Positions 1 through 8,379 of a stretch of 64,000 nucleotides of DNA are shown here, in pieces. The DNA is from an uncultured Lachnospiraceae bacterium (GTDB taxonomy: Bacteria; Bacillota; Clostridia; Lachnospirales; Lachnospiraceae), in contig CANOZK010000004.1 in the NCBI GenBank assembly GCA_947571775.1, positions 124,001 through 188,000 on the forward strand, given 5' to 3'. Numbering within the stretch: position 1 is the first letter of the stretch; every line of letters starts with the position of its first letter. The position numbers and the translations under genes are program-made. The notes beneath the pieces were generated by a model, which saw only the letters and a program-made list of their open reading frames with translations, had not been told where the DNA came from and did no database searches.

Positions 1-172
1 AAACTTCACTTAGACGAAGCAGACTATTAATATCTGGATAGGTCTTACCCGTTTCCCAATTTGATATGGTCTGCCTGGAAACATATATTTTTTCTGCCAG
101 CAAATCCTGGGAGAGTTCCAATTCATCCCGATATTTTTTAATCTGTTTACCCAGTTCCACTCTTAATCTCAT
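1..172 (-). CDS. XRE-family HTH transcriptional regulator, N-terminal part (runs off the left edge)
   Basis: Reading leftward from an ATG at 170-172 gives a protein beginning MRLRVELGKQIKKYRDELEL and continuing with SQDLLAEKIYVSRQTISNWE, the classic Cro/C1-type helix-turn-helix (recognition helix VSRQTISNWETG). It acts as a cytosolic DNA-binding regulator; the target cannot be seen because the C-terminal part lies outside the window. An AAGGGGG purine tract directly abuts the ATG, which is too close for a good ribosome site; a GTG four codons further in (VELGKQIKK...) has about 12 nt spacing, so the start is uncertain. Its relation to the neighbouring restriction operon is unknown because it lies beyond that operon's terminators. 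Confidence 0.85.
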   Translation of the reverse strand, partial: MRLRVELGKQIKKYRDELELSQDLLAEKIYVSRQTISNWETGKTYPDINSLLRLSEV

Positions 173-263
173 CCCCCTTCTTTTTTTGTCTATTGTGGGC
201 GAATTTATCCGTTTTGTCTATCCAATATTTTTGACATCCCTGTATTTTCCAGTGTCAAAAGTC

Positions 264-322
264 TTTGACGCCCTTGATTACTGCATCAAAAAATCCCCCT
301 GCTTCAAAATAGCAGAGGGATT
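264..322. repeat. Flanking repeat, left copy
   Basis: 264-322 aligns with 8432-8491. The core (283-309 against 8451-8476) differs by a single 1-nt indel; the outer parts agree less well. The copies are in the same orientation and bracket the type I operon plus its two accessory genes. Confidence 0.6.
286..322 (-). terminator. Intrinsic terminator, copy A of a duplicated sequence
   Basis: On the minus strand a 12-bp stem (arms 311-322 and 292-303, one G-U pair) with a 7-nt loop is followed by six T residues. It can stop leftward read-through from the type I operon. Loop, one arm, T-run and the following GATGC are shared with the terminator at 8457-8491. Confidence 0.75.
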
Positions 323-374
323 CACTCTCCTATCCTCTCATGAATGAGAGAAATCGCGGAATTTTCCATAAAGC

Positions 375-400
375 AAAAAACGCCTTGCTGTACAAGACGT
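375..400 (-). terminator. Intrinsic terminator after the type I RM operon
   Basis: On the minus strand an 8-bp stem (arms 393-400 and 380-387, one G-U pair) with a 5-nt loop is followed by a run of T (375-380). It lies about 100 bases after the stop of the last leftward gene and is the first terminator of the restriction operon. Confidence 0.8.
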
Positions 401-499
401 CTTCAGAAACTCCTTCTACACATGGCAGATGAGCTATTATTAAGTATATGCTATCTTCATCAATTTGTCAACAACTCTAAGCGATAAAATTTGCACTAA

Positions 500-1030
500 T
501 TATTTTTCTGTGGATGAAATTTTTGCCTTATACCGCTCATAATGCCTCAATTTTTTTCTTAACGAATGATCTTGCTCAAAGTAAAAGGCAGTAACCAACA
601 AACAGTATGAATCTCGTCGCTCTACAACAACCATATAGCGTTCTTCTTCAAATAACATATGTACTCTGGTGGTGTTTTTATATGGTTCGCTCCAAACTTT
701 TATCCCTTCACATTCTTCACACTGTGAGGAATCACAATCATAATTTTCAATAAATGCTCTAATCCATCGGATTCTCTCACATCTCCTAAAATCCGGTACA
801 CGCTCCCCATTTTTTAAATAATCTTGACAGGTAACATGAAAAAAGGCTTCTTCCTTACCATACTCAATCGGATGTTTACGAATATTGACTTGTTTGCCTT
901 CAAATACAGGATGTGTCTTTATAAAATCAGCTTTAAAAATTTGATATAATGCCTCCTGATATTTCATCCAATCATTTTCATAATCCTCCCACATTTCCTG
1001 TTCAGGCAGCCAACAAGTGTCTCTTGTCAT
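500..1030 (-). CDS. Hypothetical protein, possible BECR/RelE-like nuclease fold
   Basis: A 176-residue protein with no family I can name with certainty. I start it at the ATG at 1028-1030 (MTRDTCWLPEQEMWEDY), because the longer frame would overlap the upstream gene and a G-rich ribosome site (GGGGG) precedes this ATG. The last 60 residues run as an R-x-H-x-L-F-E strand, then YMVVVERR, YCLLVTAFYFEQ, and a basic helix (RKKLRHYERYKAK). This strand order resembles the phage-type barnase/EndoU/ColicinE5/RelE (BECR) nuclease-like domains, but the assignment is inference. Three Cys cluster before it (CDSSQCEEC). The gene lies 1 nt after the DUF3800 stop, so it is almost certainly co-translated with it and belongs to the restriction operon. 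Confidence 0.7.
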   Translation of the reverse strand: MTRDTCWLPEQEMWEDYENDWMKYQEALYQIFKADFIKTHPVFEGKQVNIRKHPIEYGKEEAFFHVTCQDYLKNGERVPDFRRCERIRWIRAFIENYDCDSSQCEECEGIKVWSEPYKNTTRVHMLFEEERYMVVVERRDSYCLLVTAFYFEQDHSLRKKLRHYERYKAKISSTEK

Positions 1031-1031
1031 A

Positions 1032-1739
1032 TTATTCCCCCGCTTTCCACGCAAGCAGGTTTACTTTTTCCTCACGTAATAAAGTGGTTTTGTGTAATGT
1101 ATAACCCGATCGTTTTTTTATCAAATCAACTATTTCCTGTTTTGCCTGGCTTTTTACAAAGCCTTTTGGGAAAATCCTATTTTCATAACAAATGGCCCCT
1201 ATTATAATATCCACTATCTGCATAATCTGAACTTCATCGGAGCGTATTGTCTGCAAACGATGAATTGTTTTTTGTGAAAAAACATTAATTGAATTGCAGC
1301 ATACTTCCTTTAACTTTTTTGCTTTCTGGGAAGAATTGCTGTCTTTTATATCAATATATATTTCATAACAGTCCATTGGTGAAAAAATAACTTTTAACAT
1401 ATCAAAATACATTTTATAATACCATATATCATGTGTTTGATTATACTCATCATGACTCAGTTTAGTTTTATCTGGAATAATAACACCACGGAAATGCAAA
1501 TCATAATCATCAAAAAAATAATGAACCAAATCTTTATATAAATCAACTTTCGCAGGACTAATTTTTGTCCACTTCATTTCCATTGTTTCAGAAATATGAT
1601 TTCTTTTTTTTATCTGCCGAATATGTTTATTGATTTCTTTAAGTTTAAACTGGGGACACCACACAGCCCCCAATACCATAGCATTGCTACTGTCATGTTC
1701 AAGATGACATGTTTCATCGCAATAAATATTATATAACAT
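1032..1739 (-). CDS. DUF3800 domain protein
   Basis: A 235-residue protein with the features of the DUF3800 family, thought to have an RNase H-like fold: an acidic N-terminus (YCDET), a GAVWCP strand, an ExKW-type motif (EMKWTKIS), a central YIDIKDS strand and a C-terminal QIVDIIIGA motif, the equivalent of the family's 'LQxADxxxG'. The acidic residues are placed as in a two-metal nuclease site, but enzymatic activity is inference. The start at 1739 has AAGGTGGTG six bases upstream and lies 12 bases after the hsdR stop, so it is the fifth gene of the type I operon. DUF3800 proteins are often seen near defence genes; a role as an accessory or fail-safe effector is possible but unproven. Confidence 0.85.
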   Translation of the reverse strand: MLYNIYCDETCHLEHDSSNAMVLGAVWCPQFKLKEINKHIRQIKKRNHISETMEMKWTKISPAKVDLYKDLVHYFFDDYDLHFRGVIIPDKTKLSHDEYNQTHDIWYYKMYFDMLKVIFSPMDCYEIYIDIKDSNSSQKAKKLKEVCCNSINVFSQKTIHRLQTIRSDEVQIMQIVDIIIGAICYENRIFPKGFVKSQAKQEIVDLIKKRSGYTLHKTTLLREEKVNLLAWKAGE

Positions 1740-1751
1740 ATTTTCACCACC

Positions 1752-4700
1752 TTAGTTTTTCTGTTTCCTCCCATAATAAGTGGATTCTTCTGCTACCATA
1801 GCTTGTGTTTTGGGTTCATCGTAAAGACGTGTAGCCTTCTCAAGGTCTTTTTCAAATTCTGCGCTTACCAAACCAAAATATTTTTCAAAAAACGCTTTCA
1901 GTTTTTCGATGACTATCTGCTTCTTTTTATTACGATTTGCTCCACTGCCAAAACGAGAGACAGGCGGCATCAGACGGTCAATATCGGTTCCAGTTGTCTT
2001 AAATATACCATCACGGAAAGCATTCTCCACAAACTTCCTAGTTTCTTCCAACTTTAATTTTTCTTCTGTAATCAAAATCTGAATATCCGCTTCGCGCTGT
2101 TTTTTTACAAAACGCTGCCAGTCTGCATTTATATCAGTATTGATATTAATAGTGGAAATGAAGTTTTCGATCAGTTCTTTTTTCGATCTGAGCTGTAAAC
2201 TGGATTTGATTGCCTTATCAATTACACTCAGAATTTCTTTATCCTTGCAATTGCTATTGTGATATTTTGCAACCAACATCAGGATATAATCTATGTTAAC
2301 TTCAATTTGCTTAACCAATTCCATTTCAAAGACAACATCATCCAGGATACTGTCCTTACTCCCTGGCTTAGGCCTTATTTCATCATACACATCATGATAT
2401 GTACCTGTATAATCCTGAAAATCAATTGGAGTTAAAATTTCATTTCCTGCAAAACGGTCAAAAGCCGAAAGAATGTTTCTTAAACGAAGGATGTTGCCGA
2501 ATAGTACAAGGAACTCTTTTTTGTTCTGTTCTCCAATAATCGGTCTTCCCAAAGGAAAGCGTTCAAGCAATTCTGTAATATGTTCTTCATAGCCTTTCTG
2601 GTTATCCCCTTTATCATTGGTGTATCCATAATAATAATCATCATAAGATTTTAAAAGCACAACACCATTGGCTTCTTTATCTCCAAACAATGCGACTGCA
2701 TTGTTTGTCTCTTTTTCCAAATCACGGAAACAGACAATATTACCAAAAGTTTTAACAGAATTCAAAATGCGGTTCGTTCTTGAAAATGCCTGTATCAGAG
2801 CGTGCATTTTTAAGTTTTTATCAACCCAAAGGGTATTGAGCGTTGTGGCATCAAAACCAGTCAGGAACATATTCACGACAATCAGCAAATCAATCTCTCG
2901 TTTCTTTACCTTATCAGATAAGTCTTTGTAATAATCCTGAAATCCCTTGCTGGACGTGTCAAAGTTCGTTTTAAAGATTTTATTGTAATCTTTGATTGCC
3001 ATATCCAGAAAATCACGAGAGTTCTGGTCAAGACCATCCATATCAAAACTTTCATCCTCCAGAATTCCATCCATATTATCTGCTTCGTTCGGAGCAAAAG
3101 AAAAGATAGTTGCTATTATCAGATCACGGTGCTGGCCTGCTATCTGTTTTTTCAGCTCTAAGTAATACTTTTTGCAAACAGAAATGGAGTTGACTGCGAA
3201 TATAGAATTAAATCCATTCACACGCTGACTTTTCAGATTGTAATAAGAATTTCGCATAGTCTTTTGGTCAAAATGTTCCAGAATATACTTCACAACTTCC
3301 GAAATACGATCTGATGATGCAAGTGCTTCTTCGGTATCAATGGCGGTAACTTTTTTGTCCTGCCTGCCGTCTCTTTGCCTGACTGTGTTGATATAGTCAA
3401 TACGAAATGGAAGAACATTGCCGTCATTGATTGCGTCCACAATGGTATAAGTATGAAGTTTCACACCAAATGCCTGTTCTGTGGTTTTCAGATTGGGATT
3501 GCTGCCAGTACTGGCATTGACAGCAAAAATCGGTGTGCCTGTAAATCCAAAAATATGATAATTCCTGAAATACTTATCTGTCTTAATGATTTTTCCACCT
3601 TTTTTTATCTGGCCTCCTACTATTCTGCTGTGCATATCTCCGAACTGACTTCGATGACATTCATCAAATATCAAAACGACATGCTTATCTCTAATAGAAT
3701 GCAACGGATTTTTCATAATAAATATATCCAACTTTTGGATGGTCGTTACAATAATCCGGGAAGTACTGTCCTCAAGCTGTCTTTGAAGAACAGCTGTACT
3801 CTTATTGCTGTTGGCGGCGCCCTTCTCAAAGCGGTCATATTCCTTAATTGTCTGGTAATCCAAATCCTTACGGTCAACCACAAAGAGAACTTTGTCAATA
3901 TACGGCAGACTTGCCGCAAGCTGTGCCGTCTTAAAGGAAGTCAGAGTTTTTCCACTTCCTGTGGTGTGCCAGATGTATCCTCCGGCTTCGATAGTGCCTG
4001 TTTTCCTATAATTTGCAGATACTTCAATTCTGTTTAGAACCCGTTCAGTTGCTATAATCTGATAGGGCCTCAGGACAAGCAACATTTTTTCGGATGTGAA
4101 TACACAGTATTTTGTCAGAATATTCAAAATGGTGTGTTTCGCAAAAAATGTCTTTGTAAAGTCCACAAGGTCTGGAATAATTCGATTATTGCCATCTGCC
4201 CAATAGGAAGTGAATTCAAAGCTGTTGGAAGTTTTCTTGCTGTGTTTCCTGGATGTATTTGTGCTTTCCTTAATATGACTGGCTCTGGTAGTATTGGAGT
4301 AATATCTAGTGAATGTGCCATTGGATATTACAAAAATCTGCACATACTCATAAAGTCCGCAGCCAGCCCAAAAACTGTCACGCTGATATCGATTAATCTG
4401 GTTAAACGCCTCCTGAATAGCAACGCCGCGGCGTTTCAGTTCTACATGAACCAGTGGCAAACCGTTGACCAAAATTGTCACATCATACTGGGTATCATGC
4501 CTTGCACCATCTTTTATGTCGGAAACATACTGGTTAATGACTTGTAAACGGTTGTTATGAATATTCTTTCTATCAATCAGGGAGATGTTTATGGTCGTAC
4601 CGTCCTCACGAATCAAATTCTGCACATGATCTTCCTGAATTTTTTGGGTCTTTTCCACAATTCCCTCATTGACATTGGCAATTTTACTTTTGAAAAAGCT

Positions 4701-4943
4701 GTCCCATTCCTTATCCGTAAACGAATAATTGTTTAGCGATTCTAACTGTCTGCGAAGATTGGCAATGAGTGCATCGCAATTTGTAATAGCCATATACTCA
4801 TAACCCTGTTCTCCCAGCATCTTGATAAATACCGATTCCAGGTCTGGTTCGCTCTGGTATGTGTCAGAACGTTCGCTCTGTGGCTCATATTCGGTTACAA
4901 CCGTACTTTCATCAGTGGAGAGCACAATATTGTAGGTACTCAT
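1752..4943 (-). CDS. hsdR: Type I restriction endonuclease, R subunit (system 1)
   Basis: 1063 residues, the usual HsdR length. The N-terminal PD-(D/E)xK nuclease site is visible as D154 and ELK at 168-170. The superfamily 2 translocase follows: Walker A TTGSGKT (to residue 333), DECH at 427-430, FTGTP motif III and a motif VI region (QAFSRTNRI). The C-terminal part is helical, as expected for the HsdM/HsdS-docking region. HsdR cleaves DNA after ATP-driven translocation when the HsdM2-HsdS core meets an unmethylated site. AAGGGGG lies 5 bases before the ATG at 4943. It is the fourth gene of the operon, 19 bases after the half-length hsdS, and no frameshift is seen. Confidence 0.97.
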   Translation of the reverse strand: MSTYNIVLSTDESTVVTEYEPQSERSDTYQSEPDLESVFIKMLGEQGYEYMAITNCDALIANLRRQLESLNNYSFTDKEWDSFFKSKIANVNEGIVEKTQKIQEDHVQNLIREDGTTINISLIDRKNIHNNRLQVINQYVSDIKDGARHDTQYDVTILVNGLPLVHVELKRRGVAIQEAFNQINRYQRDSFWAGCGLYEYVQIFVISNGTFTRYYSNTTRASHIKESTNTSRKHSKKTSNSFEFTSYWADGNNRIIPDLVDFTKTFFAKHTILNILTKYCVFTSEKMLLVLRPYQIIATERVLNRIEVSANYRKTGTIEAGGYIWHTTGSGKTLTSFKTAQLAASLPYIDKVLFVVDRKDLDYQTIKEYDRFEKGAANSNKSTAVLQRQLEDSTSRIIVTTIQKLDIFIMKNPLHSIRDKHVVLIFDECHRSQFGDMHSRIVGGQIKKGGKIIKTDKYFRNYHIFGFTGTPIFAVNASTGSNPNLKTTEQAFGVKLHTYTIVDAINDGNVLPFRIDYINTVRQRDGRQDKKVTAIDTEEALASSDRISEVVKYILEHFDQKTMRNSYYNLKSQRVNGFNSIFAVNSISVCKKYYLELKKQIAGQHRDLIIATIFSFAPNEADNMDGILEDESFDMDGLDQNSRDFLDMAIKDYNKIFKTNFDTSSKGFQDYYKDLSDKVKKREIDLLIVVNMFLTGFDATTLNTLWVDKNLKMHALIQAFSRTNRILNSVKTFGNIVCFRDLEKETNNAVALFGDKEANGVVLLKSYDDYYYGYTNDKGDNQKGYEEHITELLERFPLGRPIIGEQNKKEFLVLFGNILRLRNILSAFDRFAGNEILTPIDFQDYTGTYHDVYDEIRPKPGSKDSILDDVVFEMELVKQIEVNIDYILMLVAKYHNSNCKDKEILSVIDKAIKSSLQLRSKKELIENFISTININTDINADWQRFVKKQREADIQILITEEKLKLEETRKFVENAFRDGIFKTTGTDIDRLMPPVSRFGSGANRNKKKQIVIEKLKAFFEKYFGLVSAEFEKDLEKATRLYDEPKTQAMVAEESTYYGRKQKN

Positions 4944-4962
4944 AAAAACCCCCTTCTTCGCA

Positions 4963-5514
4963 TTACTCTGCCGGTTGGAAAGTCAGCAGTTTATCGCGAT
5001 AGTATTCATATTGCTTCTGGCGGGCTTCGATTTCTGCCGGAAGTCCGCTAATCAAATCATTGCAAAGCGCATCAAAATGGTCAAGAATAGAAACGATACG
5101 ATTCTGTTCTTCAAACAATGGAATTGAAAGTAATACTTGTTTTACCTGCCCCGCTGTGATAAGGGGCTGACCTCCACCTTTTGCATAACGGTGCAAATCC
5201 ATATTGACAAGCTGATAGTAAATATATTTAAGATTATAATCTTCTTTTACATCGACAATAAGGGTGTTATCAGATACATCATATTTGTCATGTGATAAAT
5301 GGGTATATCCTGCATTTGCTCCAACACGAGCAACCAAAATATTTGTCTTGTTATAAACTGCCTGATTGGTTCGTGCGATTATACCAGTCGAACCGTATAC
5401 AGGATATTTGCCATCAATATTTTTTGTCTTTGCTTTTCCTGATGAAACAGAATAGCATATTTCATCTAATGGTAGCATAACAAAACCAAACACATACTGA
5501 ATGAGCTTAATCAT
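4963..5514 (-). CDS. Half-length type I specificity subunit (one TRD)
   Basis: A 183-residue protein with a single target-recognition domain (about residues 14-150, with SSGKAKTKNIDGKYPVYGSTG and GGGQPLITAGQVKQ, typical of HsdS TRDs) and one conserved spacer helix (GLPAEIEARQKQYEYYRDKL). Full HsdS carries two such halves. Its ATG overlaps the stop of the preceding hsdS (ATGA at 5511-5514) and has no independent ribosome site, so it is expected to be made by coupled re-initiation. Half subunits of known type I enzymes can dimerise and recognise palindromic sites, so this protein may give HsdM a second specificity. In a changed repeat phase (tract at 5518-5545) it would be fused to the upstream HsdS. 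It could also be a remnant of an hsdS duplication. Confidence 0.9.
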   Translation of the reverse strand: MIKLIQYVFGFVMLPLDEICYSVSSGKAKTKNIDGKYPVYGSTGIIARTNQAVYNKTNILVARVGANAGYTHLSHDKYDVSDNTLIVDVKEDYNLKYIYYQLVNMDLHRYAKGGGQPLITAGQVKQVLLSIPLFEEQNRIVSILDHFDALCNDLISGLPAEIEARQKQYEYYRDKLLTFQPAE

Positions 5515-6752
5515 ACCTGCTCGTTGCTCGTTGCTCGTTGCTCGTCAGAGACGATTGCACCAGTCTCGGAAAATGTCAATAGAATATCACGATAATATTC
5601 ATATTGTCTTTGTCGTGCTTCAATCTCTGCTGGCAAACCGATATTCAGTTCGGAACAAATTACATCAAAATTATCCAGTACATTGACAATACGTTGCTGA
5701 ACTTGCAAATCTGGAAGCGCAAGCTTTGTATCCAAAATGAGTGTTGAATTTAGGTCGCCTCTGGCTCCCCGCCTTTTCAAGAGCAATTCGGAATATTTTC
5801 TACACATACAGTAATAAACATATTTATAGAGAGCTTTAGAAGGGTCAATCTCCATATTCAAGCAATGTTGATTTGTAGTTACTTTGATTTTATTGACTGC
5901 ACAACGTCCTGCCGATGCACCAGAAATTGTTACAATCACACAATTTTCTGGAATCCATTTTACAGCTGTTTCTCTGACTGCTTTCTCGGTAATAAAACTG
6001 TCTACTTCATAAATTTCATTAAATTTTACATCCTGTGTTCTTATCCATGGAATCGTTCCATTTTCATAAAAATCTGAGGTTCCTTTCGCTGGTGTGGCGC
6101 CTGAACAACTGCGTTTGACTACATCTCTTAGAGAAACAATATTCACTTCATTATCGAAAGTCAGTAGTTTATTACGATAATAGTTATATTGTCTTTGCCT
6201 TGCTGTTAGTTCCGCTGCCAATTCCGCTGTTAATCCTGCTATTAACTCTGTGAAATTATCTAAAATACGAACAATTTCACTCTGGATTGGTAAAGGCGGA
6301 ACTGGTATAACAAATTCTTCTGTTACGGGTAATGAAATTTGTGGCAGTGAACCCATACCAGATGCTAAATTTCTAAATTTTTGAATGTTATTCTTCAGAA
6401 CATAGTATAAAAATTTCACTGTGATTTTATTATCGGTTGTATATGCCCACATTTCATTTTTAAAAGTGAATGGTTTTTCGTAATATACAACATCAATAAT
6501 ACCTCTAGATTGAACTAATACAGCGGGCATTCTTGTAATATTAGCGTTAGGAATATCTTCTTCTCGTGCATTTATAACGGTTTTTCCACCTGCAAAAACT
6601 TTAATTTTTCCATCTGGAGTATTAATTTCTTTCATTTTTTTTGCTGTAATAGATGTGCCTTTTATTCTTTTAAAAACATCTTTTACTTTTTTAAATTCAA
6701 CACCATTAGGGCAAAGTTTCTGAATTAATTTTTCAAGTTTGCTCATTATCAT
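5511..6752 (-). CDS. hsdS: Type I restriction-modification specificity subunit (system 1), two TRDs
   Basis: 413 residues with the standard architecture: TRD1 (about 15-155), a central spacer helix (about 165-198), TRD2 (about 205-350) and a C-terminal spacer (about 365-394). It sets the bipartite DNA target of the methylase and nuclease. The central spacer carries three 4-residue units (GLTA, ELAA, ELTA; residues 173-184), one unit more than the C-terminal spacer or the half-HsdS. The last residues (SDEQRATSNEQV) are encoded by a 7-bp tandem repeat that ends at the stop. The ATG at 6752 overlaps the hsdM stop; an alternative ATG two codons later (MSKLEKL) looks more like other HsdS N-termini. 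Confidence 0.95.
   Translation of the reverse strand: MIMSKLEKLIQKLCPNGVEFKKVKDVFKRIKGTSITAKKMKEINTPDGKIKVFAGGKTVINAREEDIPNANITRMPAVLVQSRGIIDVVYYEKPFTFKNEMWAYTTDNKITVKFLYYVLKNNIQKFRNLASGMGSLPQISLPVTEEFVIPVPPLPIQSEIVRILDNFTELIAGLTAELAAELTARQRQYNYYRNKLLTFDNEVNIVSLRDVVKRSCSGATPAKGTSDFYENGTIPWIRTQDVKFNEIYEVDSFITEKAVRETAVKWIPENCVIVTISGASAGRCAVNKIKVTTNQHCLNMEIDPSKALYKYVYYCMCRKYSELLLKRRGARGDLNSTLILDTKLALPDLQVQQRIVNVLDNFDVICSELNIGLPAEIEARQRQYEYYRDILLTFSETGAIVSDEQRATSNEQV
5518..5545. repeat. Four perfect copies of a 7-bp unit at the hsdS/half-hsdS junction
   Basis: The unit is TGCTCGT on the plus strand (ACGAGCA in the coding sense), four times without a mismatch. Seven is not a multiple of three, so each gain or loss shifts the frame. 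With four copies hsdS stops at TGA overlapping the next ATG; with three it stops at a TAA two codons later; with five (or two) it reads through into the half-hsdS in frame, giving a predicted fused protein of about 598 residues for five copies. Confidence 0.95.
6201..6236. repeat. Three degenerate 12-bp units (TAEL-like) in the central HsdS spacer
   Basis: Encodes GLTA-ELAA-ELTA in the spacer helix. The two other spacer copies in this locus (near 5000-5050 and 5590-5645) have a single unit (GLPAEIEARQ). The EcoR124-type enzymes change the spacing of their bipartite target by gaining or losing a TAEL unit in the same place. Confidence 0.75.
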
Positions 6753-8311
6753 GCCTCAATTTCTGTAATGATTTTCGTAATTTCATCTCTCAAAAACTGC
6801 TCTCTGACAACGATTTTTTCGATTTCTGTATTGAGTTTCACAATATCGATTTCCTCTCTAGTATTTTTCTGCTCTACATAAGTATTCACAGAAAGATTGT
6901 AGTTCTGTTCAAAAATTTCTTCATAAGGAACACATCGGGCAAAGTAATCAACATCCGCACGAGAAACAAATTCCTCCACAATATGCATTATATTTTCATC
7001 TGTCAGCCGATTACTATTTGTTACTTTTACAAATTCGTTGGAAGCATCGATAAACAAAGTACGATTGTCAGCCTTGCTGCGTTTCAAAACCATAATGCAA
7101 GTCGCAATCGAGGTTCCAAAAAACAGATTACTCGGCAACTGAATAATACAGTCAATGAAATTATTATCAATCAGATATTGACGGATTTTCTTCTCAGCTC
7201 CACCGCGATACATGATACCAGGGAAGCAAACAATGGCCGCTGTTCCATTGGTGGCAAGCCATGCCAGAGAGTGCATGATAAACGCAAGGTCTGCTTTGGA
7301 CTTCGGTGCAAGCACTCCGGCAGAAGAAAAACGAGGGTCATTGATCAAAACAGGGTTGTTATCTCCCTCCCATTTGATGGAATATGGAGGATTGGAAACA
7401 ATCACCTCAAAAGGTTCATCATCCCAATGTTGCGGGGACAGTAATGTATCCTCATGAGCAATGTCAAACTTGTCAAAATCGATGTCATGAAGAAACATAT
7501 TGATACGGCAAAGGTTATAAGTGGTCAAGTTTATTTCCTGACCATAAAAACCTTGGCGAACGTTCTCTTTACCAAGGATTTTCGCTGCTTTTAGAAGTAG
7601 AGAACCAGAACCGCAGGCGGGATCATATACCTTATTAACCTCAATTTTTCCAACAACCGCAATACGAGTCAGCAATTCCGATACTTCCTGGGGAGTAAAA
7701 AACTCTCCGCCGCTTTTTCCGGCATTGGATGCGTACATACTCATTAGATATTCGTAGGCATCGCCAAAGGCATCAATGGAGTTTTCCTTGTAATCACCCA
7801 GCCTCATATTCGCAACGCCCTCAATCAGCTTCACAAGATTTGCATTTCGTTTTGCAACAGTGGCCCCCAGCTTATTGCTGTTGACATCAATATCATCAAA
7901 CAGTCCGGCGAAATTACCTTCGCTTTCACTGCCTTTCGCAGACTCCTCAATATGGTGAAAGGCAGCTTCTAAAGTCATATTCAGATTTTCATCACTTACA
8001 GCTTTCTTTTTAACATTGCAGAAAAGCTCAGACGGCAGAATGAAGAAACCTTTTGTATGAACCAAATCTTCACGAGCCTGTTCTGCATCTTCATCGGATA
8101 GCAAAACATAATCGAAGCCATCGTTTCCTGCTTCAATTTCACCCTCGTTGATATAATTGGTCAGATTCTCAGAAATATAGCGATAGAACATCATGCCCAG
8201 CACATAAGATTTGAAATCCCATCCGTCTACACTCCCACGCAGTTCATCAGCAATCGCCCAGATTGCGCGATGCAGCTCATCACGCTCCTGCTCTTTTTTT
8301 ACATCAGCCAT
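6749..8311 (-). CDS. hsdM: Type I restriction-modification DNA methyltransferase, M subunit (system 1)
   Basis: 520 residues. An N-terminal helical HsdM domain (1-160) precedes an N6-adenine methyltransferase domain with GGEFFTPQ (201-208), the SAM-binding DPACGSG (230-236) and the catalytic NPPY (307-310). Two HsdM and one HsdS form the modification enzyme. AAGGAG lies upstream of the ATG at 8311, and a promoter candidate is at 8380-8408. The stop overlaps the hsdS start by 4 bases. It is the first gene of the operon hsdM-hsdS-half hsdS-hsdR-DUF3800-small protein. Confidence 0.97.
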   Translation of the reverse strand: MADVKKEQERDELHRAIWAIADELRGSVDGWDFKSYVLGMMFYRYISENLTNYINEGEIEAGNDGFDYVLLSDEDAEQAREDLVHTKGFFILPSELFCNVKKKAVSDENLNMTLEAAFHHIEESAKGSESEGNFAGLFDDIDVNSNKLGATVAKRNANLVKLIEGVANMRLGDYKENSIDAFGDAYEYLMSMYASNAGKSGGEFFTPQEVSELLTRIAVVGKIEVNKVYDPACGSGSLLLKAAKILGKENVRQGFYGQEINLTTYNLCRINMFLHDIDFDKFDIAHEDTLLSPQHWDDEPFEVIVSNPPYSIKWEGDNNPVLINDPRFSSAGVLAPKSKADLAFIMHSLAWLATNGTAAIVCFPGIMYRGGAEKKIRQYLIDNNFIDCIIQLPSNLFFGTSIATCIMVLKRSKADNRTLFIDASNEFVKVTNSNRLTDENIMHIVEEFVSRADVDYFARCVPYEEIFEQNYNLSVNTYVEQKNTREEIDIVKLNTEIEKIVVREQFLRDEITKIITEIEA

Positions 8312-8379
8312 TTTGTTCTCCTTTTCAACCGATATGAATCCAGTTAATTTTTCTCGCTGTAATAATTTACCATCTCAAT

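Larger units (their letters stand above)
173..499. other. Intergenic gap with two leftward terminators
   Basis: This 327-base gap contains no convincing gene. It holds two leftward intrinsic terminators (292-322 and 380-400, listed separately) downstream of the restriction operon, and AT-rich DNA at 173-260 that presumably includes the promoter of the XRE regulator. A 27-nt core within it (283-309) is nearly identical to 8451-8476 on the other side of the restriction operon. Confidence 0.6.

Noticed and set aside
66..347. A 93-codon rightward frame at the left edge
   Set aside because: It is antisense to the XRE regulator's clear HTH domain and runs through a terminator.
3375..4547. Long rightward open frames of 220 and 137 codons inside hsdR of system 1
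   Set aside because: They are antisense to a well-supported hsdR with all motifs, lack ribosome sites and show no domain.
4963..6752. Invertible hsdS cassette with recombinase
   Set aside because: The two specificity genes are in the same orientation with no inverted repeats long enough to notice and no recombinase gene nearby, so the inversion-type shufflon is not supported.
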